IMG/VR virus record: IMGVR_UViG_3300032242_000993
Coordinates: 1-20,755 of that record
Strand: one strand, 5' to 3'
DNA length: 20,755 nucleotides
Source: a virus
This document shows positions 1 through 7,721 of this stretch, in pieces (position 1 is the first letter of the stretch; every line of letters starts with the position of its first letter). Both the position numbers and the translations under genes were made by a program. Under the pieces are notes generated by a model that was given only the letters and a program-made list of their open reading frames with translations, was not told the DNA's origin and ran no database searches.

Positions 1-1170
1 CGCAAAGACGACAAGATCCCTGAGCTTGAGACCGCCGCCAAGGCTTTGCTGGCAGGCATCATCACCCGAGCCGAGTACGACAAGACCGTCAGTAAGCTCA
101 AGCCCGTCAAGCCCTACGAATCCATCCCCCGCCCTGCTACCGACGAGGAGGCTCTGAGCGCCCTGCATGAAAGCAAGCGCCCCAAGTGGCGTGCCGCCGA
201 CCAGTGGGAGCCGGGCCGCAATGTTGGCCTGAGACTCGACATCCCCGCTTACAGCGACCATGGCGTGTGGGTCAACTCCATCCATGATGAGGACAATGGC
301 GGCGTGGCCTACGGCCCTGTGTCGTCCGTCAGGAATGCCGTGTTTGATCCCGGCGCATCCAAAGCCCAGCGTGTGGCTACTGGCGAGGCCAACAAGTCAC
401 CCTTTGCCAAGATCAAAGGCGAGTGGGAGCCCATGACCGAGGATGAGGCCGTCGCCCACATGCAACAGCATTTGAGCCATCCTGACTATGTCCAAGTTGG
501 CTACGACCCTCGCCGCCGGGATTACTTTTATCACCGTGGTAACACCAAGAAGCCAATTACACATGCCGAGCACGTTGTTCAAATCGGCCCACTCGTGCTG
601 GCAAAGAACCCCGTGTACGGCAAGCGCAAGGACTTTGGGCTGGCTGGTGGCGGCGATGTTCACATGAACAAAGGTGGCAACTTAACCGTGGAAGAAATGC
701 GCAAGGCTATTGCCAAGGCATCTGGCTCCAATCCTCCAATGGCTGAGAAAAACCTCACGACCCTGCAAGACTTCCATACAAGCTTGGGTGACAACATCAG
801 AAAGCGTGCGGCTGACATGCAGAACATGATTGAGTCCACGCCCTTCAAGTACGATGTGGGGCATCATGTGTTTACAGAAGACAGCGCCAGAAGGAATTTA
901 CCTCCATTGAAAATTCTTTCTCGTGTAATGGTTGGCAACGACCCTATAAGAGTTGGTGGCATTGGCAGTAAGGTTGTTAAAGACCCAGCCACTGGCAAGA
1001 CCATGCGCACACCGCATGAGGCTGGGTATAGAGTAAGGCTTGAACATTCTCCAGAAAATTGGTCAGAGTTCCGCATCCCTGAGACAGCCATCAAAGGCCG
1101 AGTTGATCTGGCTCGCGGCGGCAGAGTTACCCACGCCCACCACTTAGATATTGAGGAGCGCCCCCTATGA
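1..1170 (+). CDS. Large polyvalent-type phage protein, C-terminal part (5' end outside window)
   Basis: The frame is open from base 1, so this is the 3' part of a longer gene. A TTG at 46 is only an internal leucine codon. About 389 residues are visible. The opening stretch (RAEYDKTVSKLKPVKPY, then GLRLDIPAY and an SIHDED segment) resembles modules I know from giant polyvalent proteins of uncultured phages. So does the middle part, with YDPRRRDYFYHR followed by VVQIGPLVLAKNPVYG. No catalytic motif could be assigned. Two short KGG/RGG motifs appear, HMNKGGN at 661-681 and LARGGRV near 1108, in the same style as motifs in later genes. The stop overlaps the next start as ATGA, so the two are translationally coupled and may act together. 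The family assignment rests on remembered similarity and is moderately sure; the biochemical role is unknown. Confidence 0.7.
   Translation, partial: RKDDKIPELETAAKALLAGIITRAEYDKTVSKLKPVKPYESIPRPATDEEALSALHESKRPKWRAADQWEPGRNVGLRLDIPAYSDHGVWVNSIHDEDNGGVAYGPVSSVRNAVFDPGASKAQRVATGEANKSPFAKIKGEWEPMTEDEAVAHMQQHLSHPDYVQVGYDPRRRDYFYHRGNTKKPITHAEHVVQIGPLVLAKNPVYGKRKDFGLAGGGDVHMNKGGNLTVEEMRKAIAKASGSNPPMAEKNLTTLQDFHTSLGDNIRKRAADMQNMIESTPFKYDVGHHVFTEDSARRNLPPLKILSRVMVGNDPIRVGGIGSKVVKDPATGKTMRTPHEAGYRVRLEHSPENWSEFRIPETAIKGRVDLARGGRVTHAHHLDIEERPL
1153..1158 (+). promoter_or_regulatory. Shine-Dalgarno GAGGAG for the 1081-aa gene
   Basis: GAGGAG lies 8 bases before the ATG at 1167 and inside the end of the preceding gene. 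It supports a real second start rather than a frameshifted continuation of the upstream polyvalent gene. Confidence 0.7.
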
Positions 1171-4100
1171 AGAAGCTGGTCGGCGAAGGAAAGCCACTGC
1201 ACTCTGCTGTTGATAAAGCCGCCAAGGGTTTGAAGCGCAAGGTGGGCACAGGCGCAGAGTTCATGAAGGAACTCATGGGCATCACTGGCATCAAGCCCAC
1301 TGAGATCCAAGAGCGCGGCCTCAATGAAGTTATGGGCATGCCTCGCATGACTCACGACCAGTTCATGGCAAACCTTGCCATTCGACCTACGCCAGCCATC
1401 CGTGAGAAGGTGTTGAGCGACGAAGATGAAGGTGAAGATGACCCTCGTTACCTGACCCCTGAAGAGCGCAATTACGGCCCAGACAATCAAACACATCATC
1501 GCCAGTGGACGTTACCCGGCGGCAAGAACTACCGCGAGATGTTGATCAAGTTGCCTGATGAACGCGCAGGCATGGATGAGAAACGATTTGAATTGGATGC
1601 CAAACTTCGTCGAGCCGCGCCAGAGAATCGTTCAGCCATCATGCGTCAGATGGATGAGTTGCGAAACAAGTACGAGAGCACCCCCGAGGTGTTTGAGGGT
1701 GTCGGCAGTCACTTTGGTGGCGAGCCCGGCATCCTTGCCAGCATGCGTCTGAAAGACCGCACTGTCCCCGGCGACATGGGCTACACACTGATCAACAAAA
1801 GGTCTGGCAACAAGTCTCAGCACTACGCAACCGCAGAAGAAGCGCAAGCGGCAATGCAAGGCATGCCCGAGTCCATTCGACCCATGCTATCAATCCAGCA
1901 GAGCCGTGGCCCTGACAAAAAGATGTTGCACCTTGAGGAGTTGCAGTCTGACTGGCATCAAGAAGGACGCAAACATGGCTACAAAGGAGATGTGCCGGAC
2001 TTAACGCCTGAGCAAAAAGCAAGGATAGAGGAGCTTGGAGAAAAGATTCGTAGAGGTGTTGGAACATCTGCTGAAATCGACGAAAGCAAAGCACTTAGAG
2101 ATCAGTTGTCAAAAAAATACAAAGCTGTGCCTGATGCCCCATTCAAAAAGAATTGGGAAGAGATGGCGCTCAAGCGTCTGATCCACCATGCCGCAGAAAA
2201 GGGCTACCACGGCATTGTGGTGACTCCCGGCGAAGAGCAGGCAGACCGTTACAGCTTGGCAAAGCATGTTGAAGGAATTCGCTTCACAAAACATGGAGAC
2301 AATAAATACAGCGCAGATGCTTTTAACAACGGAAGATCAATCGGCGCTGTTGAACGTGGTGACATTAACAAAATTTCCGAAATGTTTGGAAAAGAGATTG
2401 CCGACAAAATTCAAAGTCATGAAAATGAAGAAGGAATTTTGAGAGACCTTGATTTGCAAATCGGCGGCGAAGGCATGAAAGCCTTCTACGACAAAAAAGT
2501 CCCCAACATCCTTAACAGCATTGGCAAGAAGTACGGCGTAAAGACTCAGTTGCATGGAATGCCTCTGGCTAAAAAAGGCCGCGAAAGAACAGACGAAGAA
2601 TTTATAGAAGCTTTACGCAATGACAATTTAGTCAATGCCGATTACTTTCGATTGCCAGAAGAGGCAAAAGACAAGTATTCATATCATCAAGAGAATGTCG
2701 GTTTGCACCACTTCCCCATTACAGAAGAGATGCGAAAAGACGTATTAGCAAATGGCCTGCCCTTGTATTCACAAGGTGGCAAGGTGCACATGGCAGATGG
2801 CGGTGACATGGATCAAATGCAATTAGAGATAATGAACAAGAAGGCCAAAAAACCCAAGAAGCCACCAACGCCTTTACATTTTGCGCCTGCACCCGCGCTA
2901 TCAAAGAAGGAAATTGAGGCCCATGCTGAGCGCATTACACGCCAGATGGCTGGCTTGGATAACCCCAACAACAAGACCCTGCAACAGTTGGCGCGAGAGC
3001 AGAACCTGCATGTGGACATCCGTAGCGGCGGCCCCAAGTCAAACTTGCCTGTGATCGACTATTCCAAACTGGGCAAGAATGCATTCACCGTCGGCGTGCC
3101 GGGCGACCCAAGTATTGGTGGCCTTGTACCGCATGACGAGACCAATGAGCGTCACAGCATGGAGTACCCCAAGGCTGGCGAATACCTCAGAGGCATTGGT
3201 GGCGAGCAGTTGTCCAGTGAAGTGCCAATGTATGGCGGCTATATGTACGGTGGCTATGGTCATCCAGCAGGATGGGCCAGCGACCTTGGCGCAAGCCGTG
3301 GCATGTTCAATGTCGTGCAAAAGCTTGCCAAGGAAGATCCAAGCCGCGAGATTTACGGTCACTACCACAAGATGACACCTGAGTCGCTGAACCACGCCGT
3401 TCACTTCTTAGATGCCCTGATGACCCATTCGCAGTTGCACAACCTGACTGATGAACAGCGCAACATGCTGAACCACTTGATGCGCGAGGTGCAAACCACC
3501 ACGAACAAGAAGCATCGCCCATACCCATCTTTCCCCGGGTTTGAGAACCCTGCCGATGTCATGGCACACGCTCACCTGAGTTCTGACATGCGCAAGAAGA
3601 TCATCAGCCTGATTGGTAAAGAGAAGTATCTGCCCGGCGGCACTCAGCGTCTGGATGATGTGATTTTTGCCGCAAGTCATCCTGAACTGCGCAACATCGA
3701 AACTGGCGCTGGCGGCAACGCTGTGATCAAGTTCGATCCCAAGGGCAACTTGAAAAAGAGCTTGTCACCTCACCCAACCTATGGTCACGACATTCCGTCT
3801 CAAACCATCGGTCAGACGCGATACACGACTCCATTCCAAATTTTGGCCCCGCGCTCATATCACCGCGCCGTAACTCAGATTGCGTCTATGGGAAAAAAGG
3901 TTGAGCCGTTCAACATGGCGAAGATGAGCATCATTCGTGAGCCTATTGACGAGCAGTACATCAACCAGATGGGTCAATACGAGCAAGCTATGCGCAAGCG
4001 CCTTGGCTACAAGAAGGGCGGCAAGATCAAGAAGATGGCTGACGGCGGCTTGCTGAGCATCATCAAGGACAAAGGCGTGGAGGAAGCGCCCGACATGGAT

Positions 4101-4412
4101 GTCAAAGCGTTTATCATGCCCCGCGCTCCCATGTCCAACTCATTCCCCGTAGGTGGCATTCAGCAACCACCGCAGGCTCCACAAATGCCACAGCAGAGTG
4201 CGCCCGCTCCACAAGGCATGCCACCCCAAGGAGCGCCAGCACAACCTCCAAGCAACATCCTCCAGATGACGCCCCAAGGCCAAGCCATGAACGCCATCAA
4301 GCCGCCCCAAATGAAAAAAGGTGGCTCTACACGACGTGTTGCATACAATCACAGCAAAGACACCATGATGCTTGAACTCATGGACGCCAAGCGATATTCC
4401 AAAAGAAAGTAA
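1167..4412 (+). CDS. Large polyvalent protein, 1081 aa, two conserved modules
   Basis: The protein looks modular. Residues 1-85 carry a GTGAEFMKEL...EIQERGL opening. Around 170-450 sits a module with HFGGEPGI, then HLEELQSDWHQEGR (255-268), ALKRLIHHAAEKGY and GGEGMKAFYDKKVPN (about 433-447). This signature recurs in polyvalent proteins of marine and freshwater phages. A second module has FTVGVPGDPSIGG (from 640) and VPMYGGYMYGG. A Pro/Gln-rich, probably disordered stretch leads to a basic C-terminus. Two bipartite motifs occur: QGGKVHMADGG (536-546) and KKGGKIKKMADGG (949-961). KKGGS follows at 1050. Polyvalent proteins are thought to travel into the host with phage DNA and act on host defence or metabolism; that role is not visible here. 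It starts in a 4-base overlap with the upstream gene and ends 3 bases before the portal gene. Its precise activity is unknown. Confidence 0.8.
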   Translation: MKKLVGEGKPLHSAVDKAAKGLKRKVGTGAEFMKELMGITGIKPTEIQERGLNEVMGMPRMTHDQFMANLAIRPTPAIREKVLSDEDEGEDDPRYLTPEERNYGPDNQTHHRQWTLPGGKNYREMLIKLPDERAGMDEKRFELDAKLRRAAPENRSAIMRQMDELRNKYESTPEVFEGVGSHFGGEPGILASMRLKDRTVPGDMGYTLINKRSGNKSQHYATAEEAQAAMQGMPESIRPMLSIQQSRGPDKKMLHLEELQSDWHQEGRKHGYKGDVPDLTPEQKARIEELGEKIRRGVGTSAEIDESKALRDQLSKKYKAVPDAPFKKNWEEMALKRLIHHAAEKGYHGIVVTPGEEQADRYSLAKHVEGIRFTKHGDNKYSADAFNNGRSIGAVERGDINKISEMFGKEIADKIQSHENEEGILRDLDLQIGGEGMKAFYDKKVPNILNSIGKKYGVKTQLHGMPLAKKGRERTDEEFIEALRNDNLVNADYFRLPEEAKDKYSYHQENVGLHHFPITEEMRKDVLANGLPLYSQGGKVHMADGGDMDQMQLEIMNKKAKKPKKPPTPLHFAPAPALSKKEIEAHAERITRQMAGLDNPNNKTLQQLAREQNLHVDIRSGGPKSNLPVIDYSKLGKNAFTVGVPGDPSIGGLVPHDETNERHSMEYPKAGEYLRGIGGEQLSSEVPMYGGYMYGGYGHPAGWASDLGASRGMFNVVQKLAKEDPSREIYGHYHKMTPESLNHAVHFLDALMTHSQLHNLTDEQRNMLNHLMREVQTTTNKKHRPYPSFPGFENPADVMAHAHLSSDMRKKIISLIGKEKYLPGGTQRLDDVIFAASHPELRNIETGAGGNAVIKFDPKGNLKKSLSPHPTYGHDIPSQTIGQTRYTTPFQILAPRSYHRAVTQIASMGKKVEPFNMAKMSIIREPIDEQYINQMGQYEQAMRKRLGYKKGGKIKKMADGGLLSIIKDKGVEEAPDMDVKAFIMPRAPMSNSFPVGGIQQPPQAPQMPQQSAPAPQGMPPQGAPAQPPSNILQMTPQGQAMNAIKPPQMKKGGSTRRVAYNHSKDTMMLELMDAKRYSKRK

Positions 4413-4415
4413 GAC

Positions 4416-6863
4416 ATGGATGATTTAATTGAGAATGAAGACGGCTCGATGGATGTCGAGTTGCCTGAGATGAGCACCGAAGTTCAGGAGATGCCTGACG
4501 GCTCAGCCATTGTCACCATGGAAGACATCGAGGGCCCCGAGGAAGAGCCAGACTTCTACGAGAACTTGGCAGACACCATCGACGAGTTCAAGCTGTCCAG
4601 CATCTCCATGCGCTACCTTGAGTTATTGGAGAAGGACAAAGAAGCCCGCAAAGAACGCGACAAGAAGTACGAAGAGGGACTGAAACGCACTGGCATGGGC
4701 AATGACGCCCCCGGTGGCGCTACCTTCATGGGGGCATCCAAGGTAGTGCACCCTGCCATGGCTGAAGGCTGTGTGGACTTTGCCGCACGGGCCATGAAAG
4801 AGTTGTTTCCACCTGACGGCCCCGTGCGCACCAAGATCATGGGCAAGGTTGACGACGAAAAGACCGAGCGGGCTGAGCGCAAGCGCGACTACATGAACTG
4901 GCAGATCACCGAGCAGATCGAGGAGTTCCGCGACGAGCAAGAGCAGTTGCTGACTCAGTTGCCCCTTGGCGGCTCTCAATACCTCAAGATCTGGTACGAC
5001 GACAACAAGAAGCGCCCCTGCGTTGAGTTTCTTCCGATTGACCGTGTGATCCTGCCGTTTGCGGCAACCAACTTCTACACCGCCCAGCGTGCTGTGGACG
5101 TGAATGAGATTACCCAATGGGAATACAAGAACCGGGTCAGAAGCGGCATGTACCGCGACACCGACATTGTCAAAGCCTCCCAAGAAGTTACGCCCACCGC
5201 CGCTCAGAAGGCAAACTACAAGATCGAAGGAAAGCAATGGGAAGACAACGACGACGGCGTGCGCGAAGTCTTCCACATCTACACATGGTTGGAGCTTGAG
5301 GACGACAAGTTCTCCAAAGGCGAGTCTGCCCCCTACATCCTGATGATCGACAAGAACAGCACGGACGTGGTCGGCCTGTATCGCAATTGGGAGCACGACG
5401 ACGAGACTTTCACCAAGCTGGACTGGATTGTTGAGTTCAAATTCATCCCGTGGCGTGGCGTGTATGCCATTGGCCTGCCTCACCTGATTGGCGGCCTCAG
5501 TGCCGCCCTGACAGGCTCTTTGCGTGCCCTGCTGGACTCTGCGCACATCAACAACGCCGCGACCATGCTCAAGCTCAAGGGAGCCAAGATCTCTGGTCAG
5601 TCCCAGCAGGTCGATGTCACCCAAGTGGCTGAGATCGAGGGCGCTCCCGGCGTGGACGACATCCGCAAAATAGCCATGCCTATGCCGTTCAACCCACCTT
5701 CACAGGTGCTGTTTGAGTTGCTGGGATGGCTGGATACTGCCGCCAAGGGCGTGGTAACCACCGCCGAAGAGAAGATTGCTGACGCCAACTCCAATATGCC
5801 CGTGGGCACAACCCAAGCCCTGATCGAGCAAGGCGCTGTGGTGTTCTCAGCCATCCACGCCCGCCTGCACGACAGCCAAGGCCGGGTGCTGAAGATCCTC
5901 GGACGCCTGAACCGCTGGTACTTGGACGAACAACGCAAGGGCGAAGTGGTTGCCGACTTGGAAATCACTCGCCAAGACTTTGCCACCAACACCGATGTTG
6001 TGCCCGTCAGCGACCCGCACATCTTCTCTGAGACCCAGCGCATGGCTCAGATGCAGGCTGTTATGCAGTTGATGCAGAACAACCCTGATGTCTTCAACAA
6101 AAAGAAGGTCATCGAGCGGTTCTTGAAGCAGTTGAAGGTTCCAGCCATCAACGAGATCATGATCGACGTGCCTGCACCCGAGATGCGCACCGTGGCAGAC
6201 GAGAATGCGGCGATGTCGATTGGTCAACCAGCCTATGCATACATCCAGCAAGACCACATTGCCCACATTCAGGCCCATTTGCAGTTTGCAAACGACCCTG
6301 CATACGGCTCCAACCCGTTCTTTGCACCGCAATTCACACCTCACGCCATCGAGCACATCAAGCAACATATGACCTTGTGGTACTTGAACCGCATGAATGG
6401 CTATGTTGCGCAGGCTCGCGGTGGAAAACCTGTGAGTAACTACGAAGATCCAAAGCTCACAGCCATCATCGACCAAGTTTTTGCCGCTGTTGGACAACAT
6501 GTGAGCTTGGATACGAGCGAAGTGTTCCAGCAAATCATGCCTGCATTGCAACAATTGATGCAACGTGCCCAGCAATTTGCTCCAAAGCCTCAATTGCCGC
6601 CAGATGCGCAGGTTGTCAAGGACACCAGCATGGCAGAGACACAGCGCAAGCAACAAAAAGACCAAACCGACGCTCAATTTGCGGCCCAAAAACTGCAAGC
6701 GGAGCAACAAGAGCATCAGATGGACATCCAAGCAAAGATTGCCATCGAAAATGCAAAGCTGACGCACCAAACTATTCAAAATTTGGGGCAAGCTCAGCTA
6801 GATTTGGCGCAAAACGCGCCGCAACCACCACAACCACCACAAGGAGTGCCAAATGGCATCTGA
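4416..6863 (+). CDS. Portal protein (P22-type), 815 aa
   Basis: This is the dodecameric head-to-tail portal, through which DNA is packaged and ejected at one capsid vertex. Supporting features are an acidic N-terminus (1-50) and a helical entry segment (about 66-90). The segment GASKVVHPAMAEGCVDFAAR (107-126), the wing-domain segment LPIDRVILPFAATNF (near 205) and ANSNMPVGTTQALIEQG (about 456-472) are typical of large podoviral portals. A long C-terminal Gln/Lys-rich coiled coil (about 725-795) matches the extended barrel of P22-like portals. It then ends in a PQPPQPP tail. The length fits the P22 class (about 725 aa) with an added tail. No strong Shine-Dalgarno precedes the ATG, which sits 3 bases after the previous stop, so translational coupling is likely. 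The C-terminal third uses more CAA and AT-rich codons than the rest. The assignment is confident by family resemblance. Confidence 0.88.
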   Translation: MDDLIENEDGSMDVELPEMSTEVQEMPDGSAIVTMEDIEGPEEEPDFYENLADTIDEFKLSSISMRYLELLEKDKEARKERDKKYEEGLKRTGMGNDAPGGATFMGASKVVHPAMAEGCVDFAARAMKELFPPDGPVRTKIMGKVDDEKTERAERKRDYMNWQITEQIEEFRDEQEQLLTQLPLGGSQYLKIWYDDNKKRPCVEFLPIDRVILPFAATNFYTAQRAVDVNEITQWEYKNRVRSGMYRDTDIVKASQEVTPTAAQKANYKIEGKQWEDNDDGVREVFHIYTWLELEDDKFSKGESAPYILMIDKNSTDVVGLYRNWEHDDETFTKLDWIVEFKFIPWRGVYAIGLPHLIGGLSAALTGSLRALLDSAHINNAATMLKLKGAKISGQSQQVDVTQVAEIEGAPGVDDIRKIAMPMPFNPPSQVLFELLGWLDTAAKGVVTTAEEKIADANSNMPVGTTQALIEQGAVVFSAIHARLHDSQGRVLKILGRLNRWYLDEQRKGEVVADLEITRQDFATNTDVVPVSDPHIFSETQRMAQMQAVMQLMQNNPDVFNKKKVIERFLKQLKVPAINEIMIDVPAPEMRTVADENAAMSIGQPAYAYIQQDHIAHIQAHLQFANDPAYGSNPFFAPQFTPHAIEHIKQHMTLWYLNRMNGYVAQARGGKPVSNYEDPKLTAIIDQVFAAVGQHVSLDTSEVFQQIMPALQQLMQRAQQFAPKPQLPPDAQVVKDTSMAETQRKQQKDQTDAQFAAQKLQAEQQEHQMDIQAKIAIENAKLTHQTIQNLGQAQLDLAQNAPQPPQPPQGVPNGI
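6841..6846 (+). promoter_or_regulatory. Shine-Dalgarno AAGGAG inside the portal 3' end
   Basis: AAGGAG sits 6 bases upstream of the ATG at 6853. It supports translation of the overlapping 54-aa gene that begins before the portal stop codon. Confidence 0.65.
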
Positions 6864-7017
6864 TAACGAACAAAAAAGCCTGAATGTGCCTCAGCACAAG
6901 CGTCTTGCCATGGGCGAGAAGCTCGATGGCTCAAGCTACACCCCAAAAGGCGGTAGCGCACCTCAATCAAAATCTTCTAAACCCCAAGGTGGCTTGTCTG
7001 CCTTAAAGAAGAAATGA
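6853..7017 (+). CDS. Small basic KGG-motif protein, 54 aa
   Basis: The gene overlaps the portal end by 11 bases and the next gene by 4 (ATGA). A good AAGGAG lies in front of it. The protein starts MASDNEQKSLNV, contains HKRLAMGEKL, then PKGGS (31-35) and QGGLSALKKK at the C-terminus. It is hydrophilic and basic, without membrane segments, and probably disordered. The GG-containing basic motif is of the type seen in the polyvalent genes and the small genes further on. The function is unknown. The tight coupling to the portal and the ribosome site argue that it is a real gene. Confidence 0.7.
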   Translation: MASDNEQKSLNVPQHKRLAMGEKLDGSSYTPKGGSAPQSKSSKPQGGLSALKKK

Positions 7018-7190
7018 CCTCAGAACTGATCCACATGATCAAGCTGAGACAAGCTGAGATAGGGGTCTCATTGGCGCAGGGTAATGCCTCGACATGGGAG
7101 TCCTATCAAAGGATGGTTGGTGAAAACGTAGGACTCGCATGGGTTCTGGCAATGATCAATCAGAAATTGGAAGAAGAAAGCCGGAGTTGA
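7014..7190 (+). CDS. Conserved small protein downstream of portal, 58 aa
   Basis: Translation from the ATG in the ATGA overlap gives MTSELIHMIKLRQAEIGVSL, then AQGNASTWESYQRMVGENVG and a helical end LAWVLAMINQKLEEESRS. The pattern of an A-x-G-N-x-x-x-W-E-x-Y-Q-R-M-V-G-E core followed by an amphipathic helix is one I associate with short proteins next to portals in uncultured podovirus-like phages. The function is unknown. A role in portal or head assembly is only an inference from position. Start choice follows the overlap; no other start gives a comparable length. Confidence 0.72.
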   Translation: MTSELIHMIKLRQAEIGVSLAQGNASTWESYQRMVGENVGLAWVLAMINQKLEEESRS

Positions 7191-7216
7191 GATACCCCGA
7201 TCCGTTGCACTGAAAT
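7187..7216 (+). promoter_or_regulatory. Weak candidate sigma70-like promoter before the co-chaperonin gene
   Basis: TTGAGA at 7187-7192 matches the -35 consensus at 5 of 6 bases. TGAAAT at 7211-7216 matches -10 at 4 of 6, with an 18-base spacer. The 69-base gap 7191-7259 is one of only two larger gaps in the window and the only one without a terminator. The support is weak and the match could be chance. Confidence 0.22.
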
Positions 7217-7219
7217 ATG

Positions 7220-7249
7220 TGCGTGTTTGCGCTGAAAAATGCGCGTTTT
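7220..7249 (+). repeat. Two near-identical TGCGyGTTT boxes spaced 20 bp
   Basis: TGCGTGTTT (7220-7228) and TGCGCGTTT (7240-7248) differ at one base. Their starts are exactly 20 bases apart, about two helical turns, just before the GroES-like gene. This could be a pair of protein-binding half-sites, or chance. Confidence 0.35.
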
Positions 7250-7253
7250 GGAG
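7249..7253 (+). promoter_or_regulatory. Shine-Dalgarno TGGAG that fixes the co-chaperonin start
   Basis: TGGAG lies 6 bases before the ATG at 7260. The in-frame ATG at 7239 has no ribosome site and falls inside the second 20-bp-spaced box, so 7260 is preferred. Confidence 0.65.
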
Positions 7254-7259
7254 AAAACT

Positions 7260-7712
7260 ATGAGTGAAAAAGAGATTACTCTCATCGAGAGTGATGAAAG
7301 CTTGCCGTCTGCTGACGAGCTTAGCTGGGCCTTCCCCGATGTCAAACCCGGACAGAGCCCATTTGGAGGACGAGTCATCGTCCAACTCCGCCGAATCAAA
7401 CAAAAAACCGCTGGCAAGATCATCTTGGTTGAAGAGACCAAGGAGAACGAGAAGTGGAACAACATGATCGGCAAGGTCGTAGCCATCGGCCCCCTCGCCT
7501 TCAAAAATCGTGAAACCATGGCCTCATGGCCCGAGGGCTCATGGGCAGAGATTGGCGACTATGTCCGAGTCCCCAAGTGGGGCGGAGACCGTTGGGAGCG
7601 CCCTGCACCCGGCGACGACGACGAAGATCCCGTACTGTTCATGACCATCAACGACCACGAGTTGATTGCAAAGGTCACGGACAACCCCTTGTCCTTCAAA
7701 GCCTTTGTTTAA
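7260..7712 (+). CDS. Phage GroES-like co-chaperonin, 150 aa
   Basis: Residues 34-140 follow the Cpn10/GroES fold order. PFGGRVIVQL begins the barrel. It is followed by KQKTAGKIILVEET, which matches the GroES mobile loop; IIL (54-56) stands where GroES has the IVL that docks on GroEL. GKVVAIGP (71-78) and GDYVRVPKWGGDR (99-111) follow, then PVLFMTINDHELIAKV (124-139), equivalent to GroES EVLIMSESDILAIV. It is longer than host GroES (about 97 aa), with an acidic 33-residue N-terminal extension and an insertion around 79-98. Phage co-chaperonins such as T4 gp31 replace GroES on host GroEL to fold the capsid protein. The position just before the scaffold and capsid genes fits that job. No GroEL is encoded in the window, so it would have to use the host one. 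Confidence 0.85.
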   Translation: MSEKEITLIESDESLPSADELSWAFPDVKPGQSPFGGRVIVQLRRIKQKTAGKIILVEETKENEKWNNMIGKVVAIGPLAFKNRETMASWPEGSWAEIGDYVRVPKWGGDRWERPAPGDDDEDPVLFMTINDHELIAKVTDNPLSFKAFV

Positions 7713-7721
7713 GGAGCAACC

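Noticed and set aside
46-48. TTG at 46 as a start of the first gene
   Set aside because: The frame is open to base 1 and the upstream residues continue the same conserved module, so the true start is outside the window.
864-1499. Minus-strand open frame of 211 codons across the first gene junction
   Set aside because: It is antisense to two coupled sense genes with good similarity and a ribosome site.
2107-2122. Runs of A in coding genes (also near 4312 and 16451) as programmed frameshift sites
   Set aside because: The frames continue normally through them, and no overlapping long frame or following stem supports a shift.
1167-4412. The two polyvalent genes as one gene broken by a frameshift error
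   Set aside because: The second has its own well-spaced GAGGAG and a typical module start, and the ATGA overlap is a normal coupling arrangement.
4623-5624. Minus-strand open frame of 333 codons antisense to the portal gene
   Set aside because: It lies wholly within the confidently assigned portal gene, shows no recognisable family and has composition expected from the complement of biased codons.
5847-6791. Minus-strand open frame of 314 codons antisense to the portal C-terminal part
   Set aside because: Leu/Val/His-rich shadow of Gln-rich sense codons; no ribosome site or neighbouring minus-strand gene.
7239-7259. ATG at 7239 as start of the co-chaperonin gene
   Set aside because: No ribosome site precedes it, whereas TGGAG sits correctly before the ATG at 7260.
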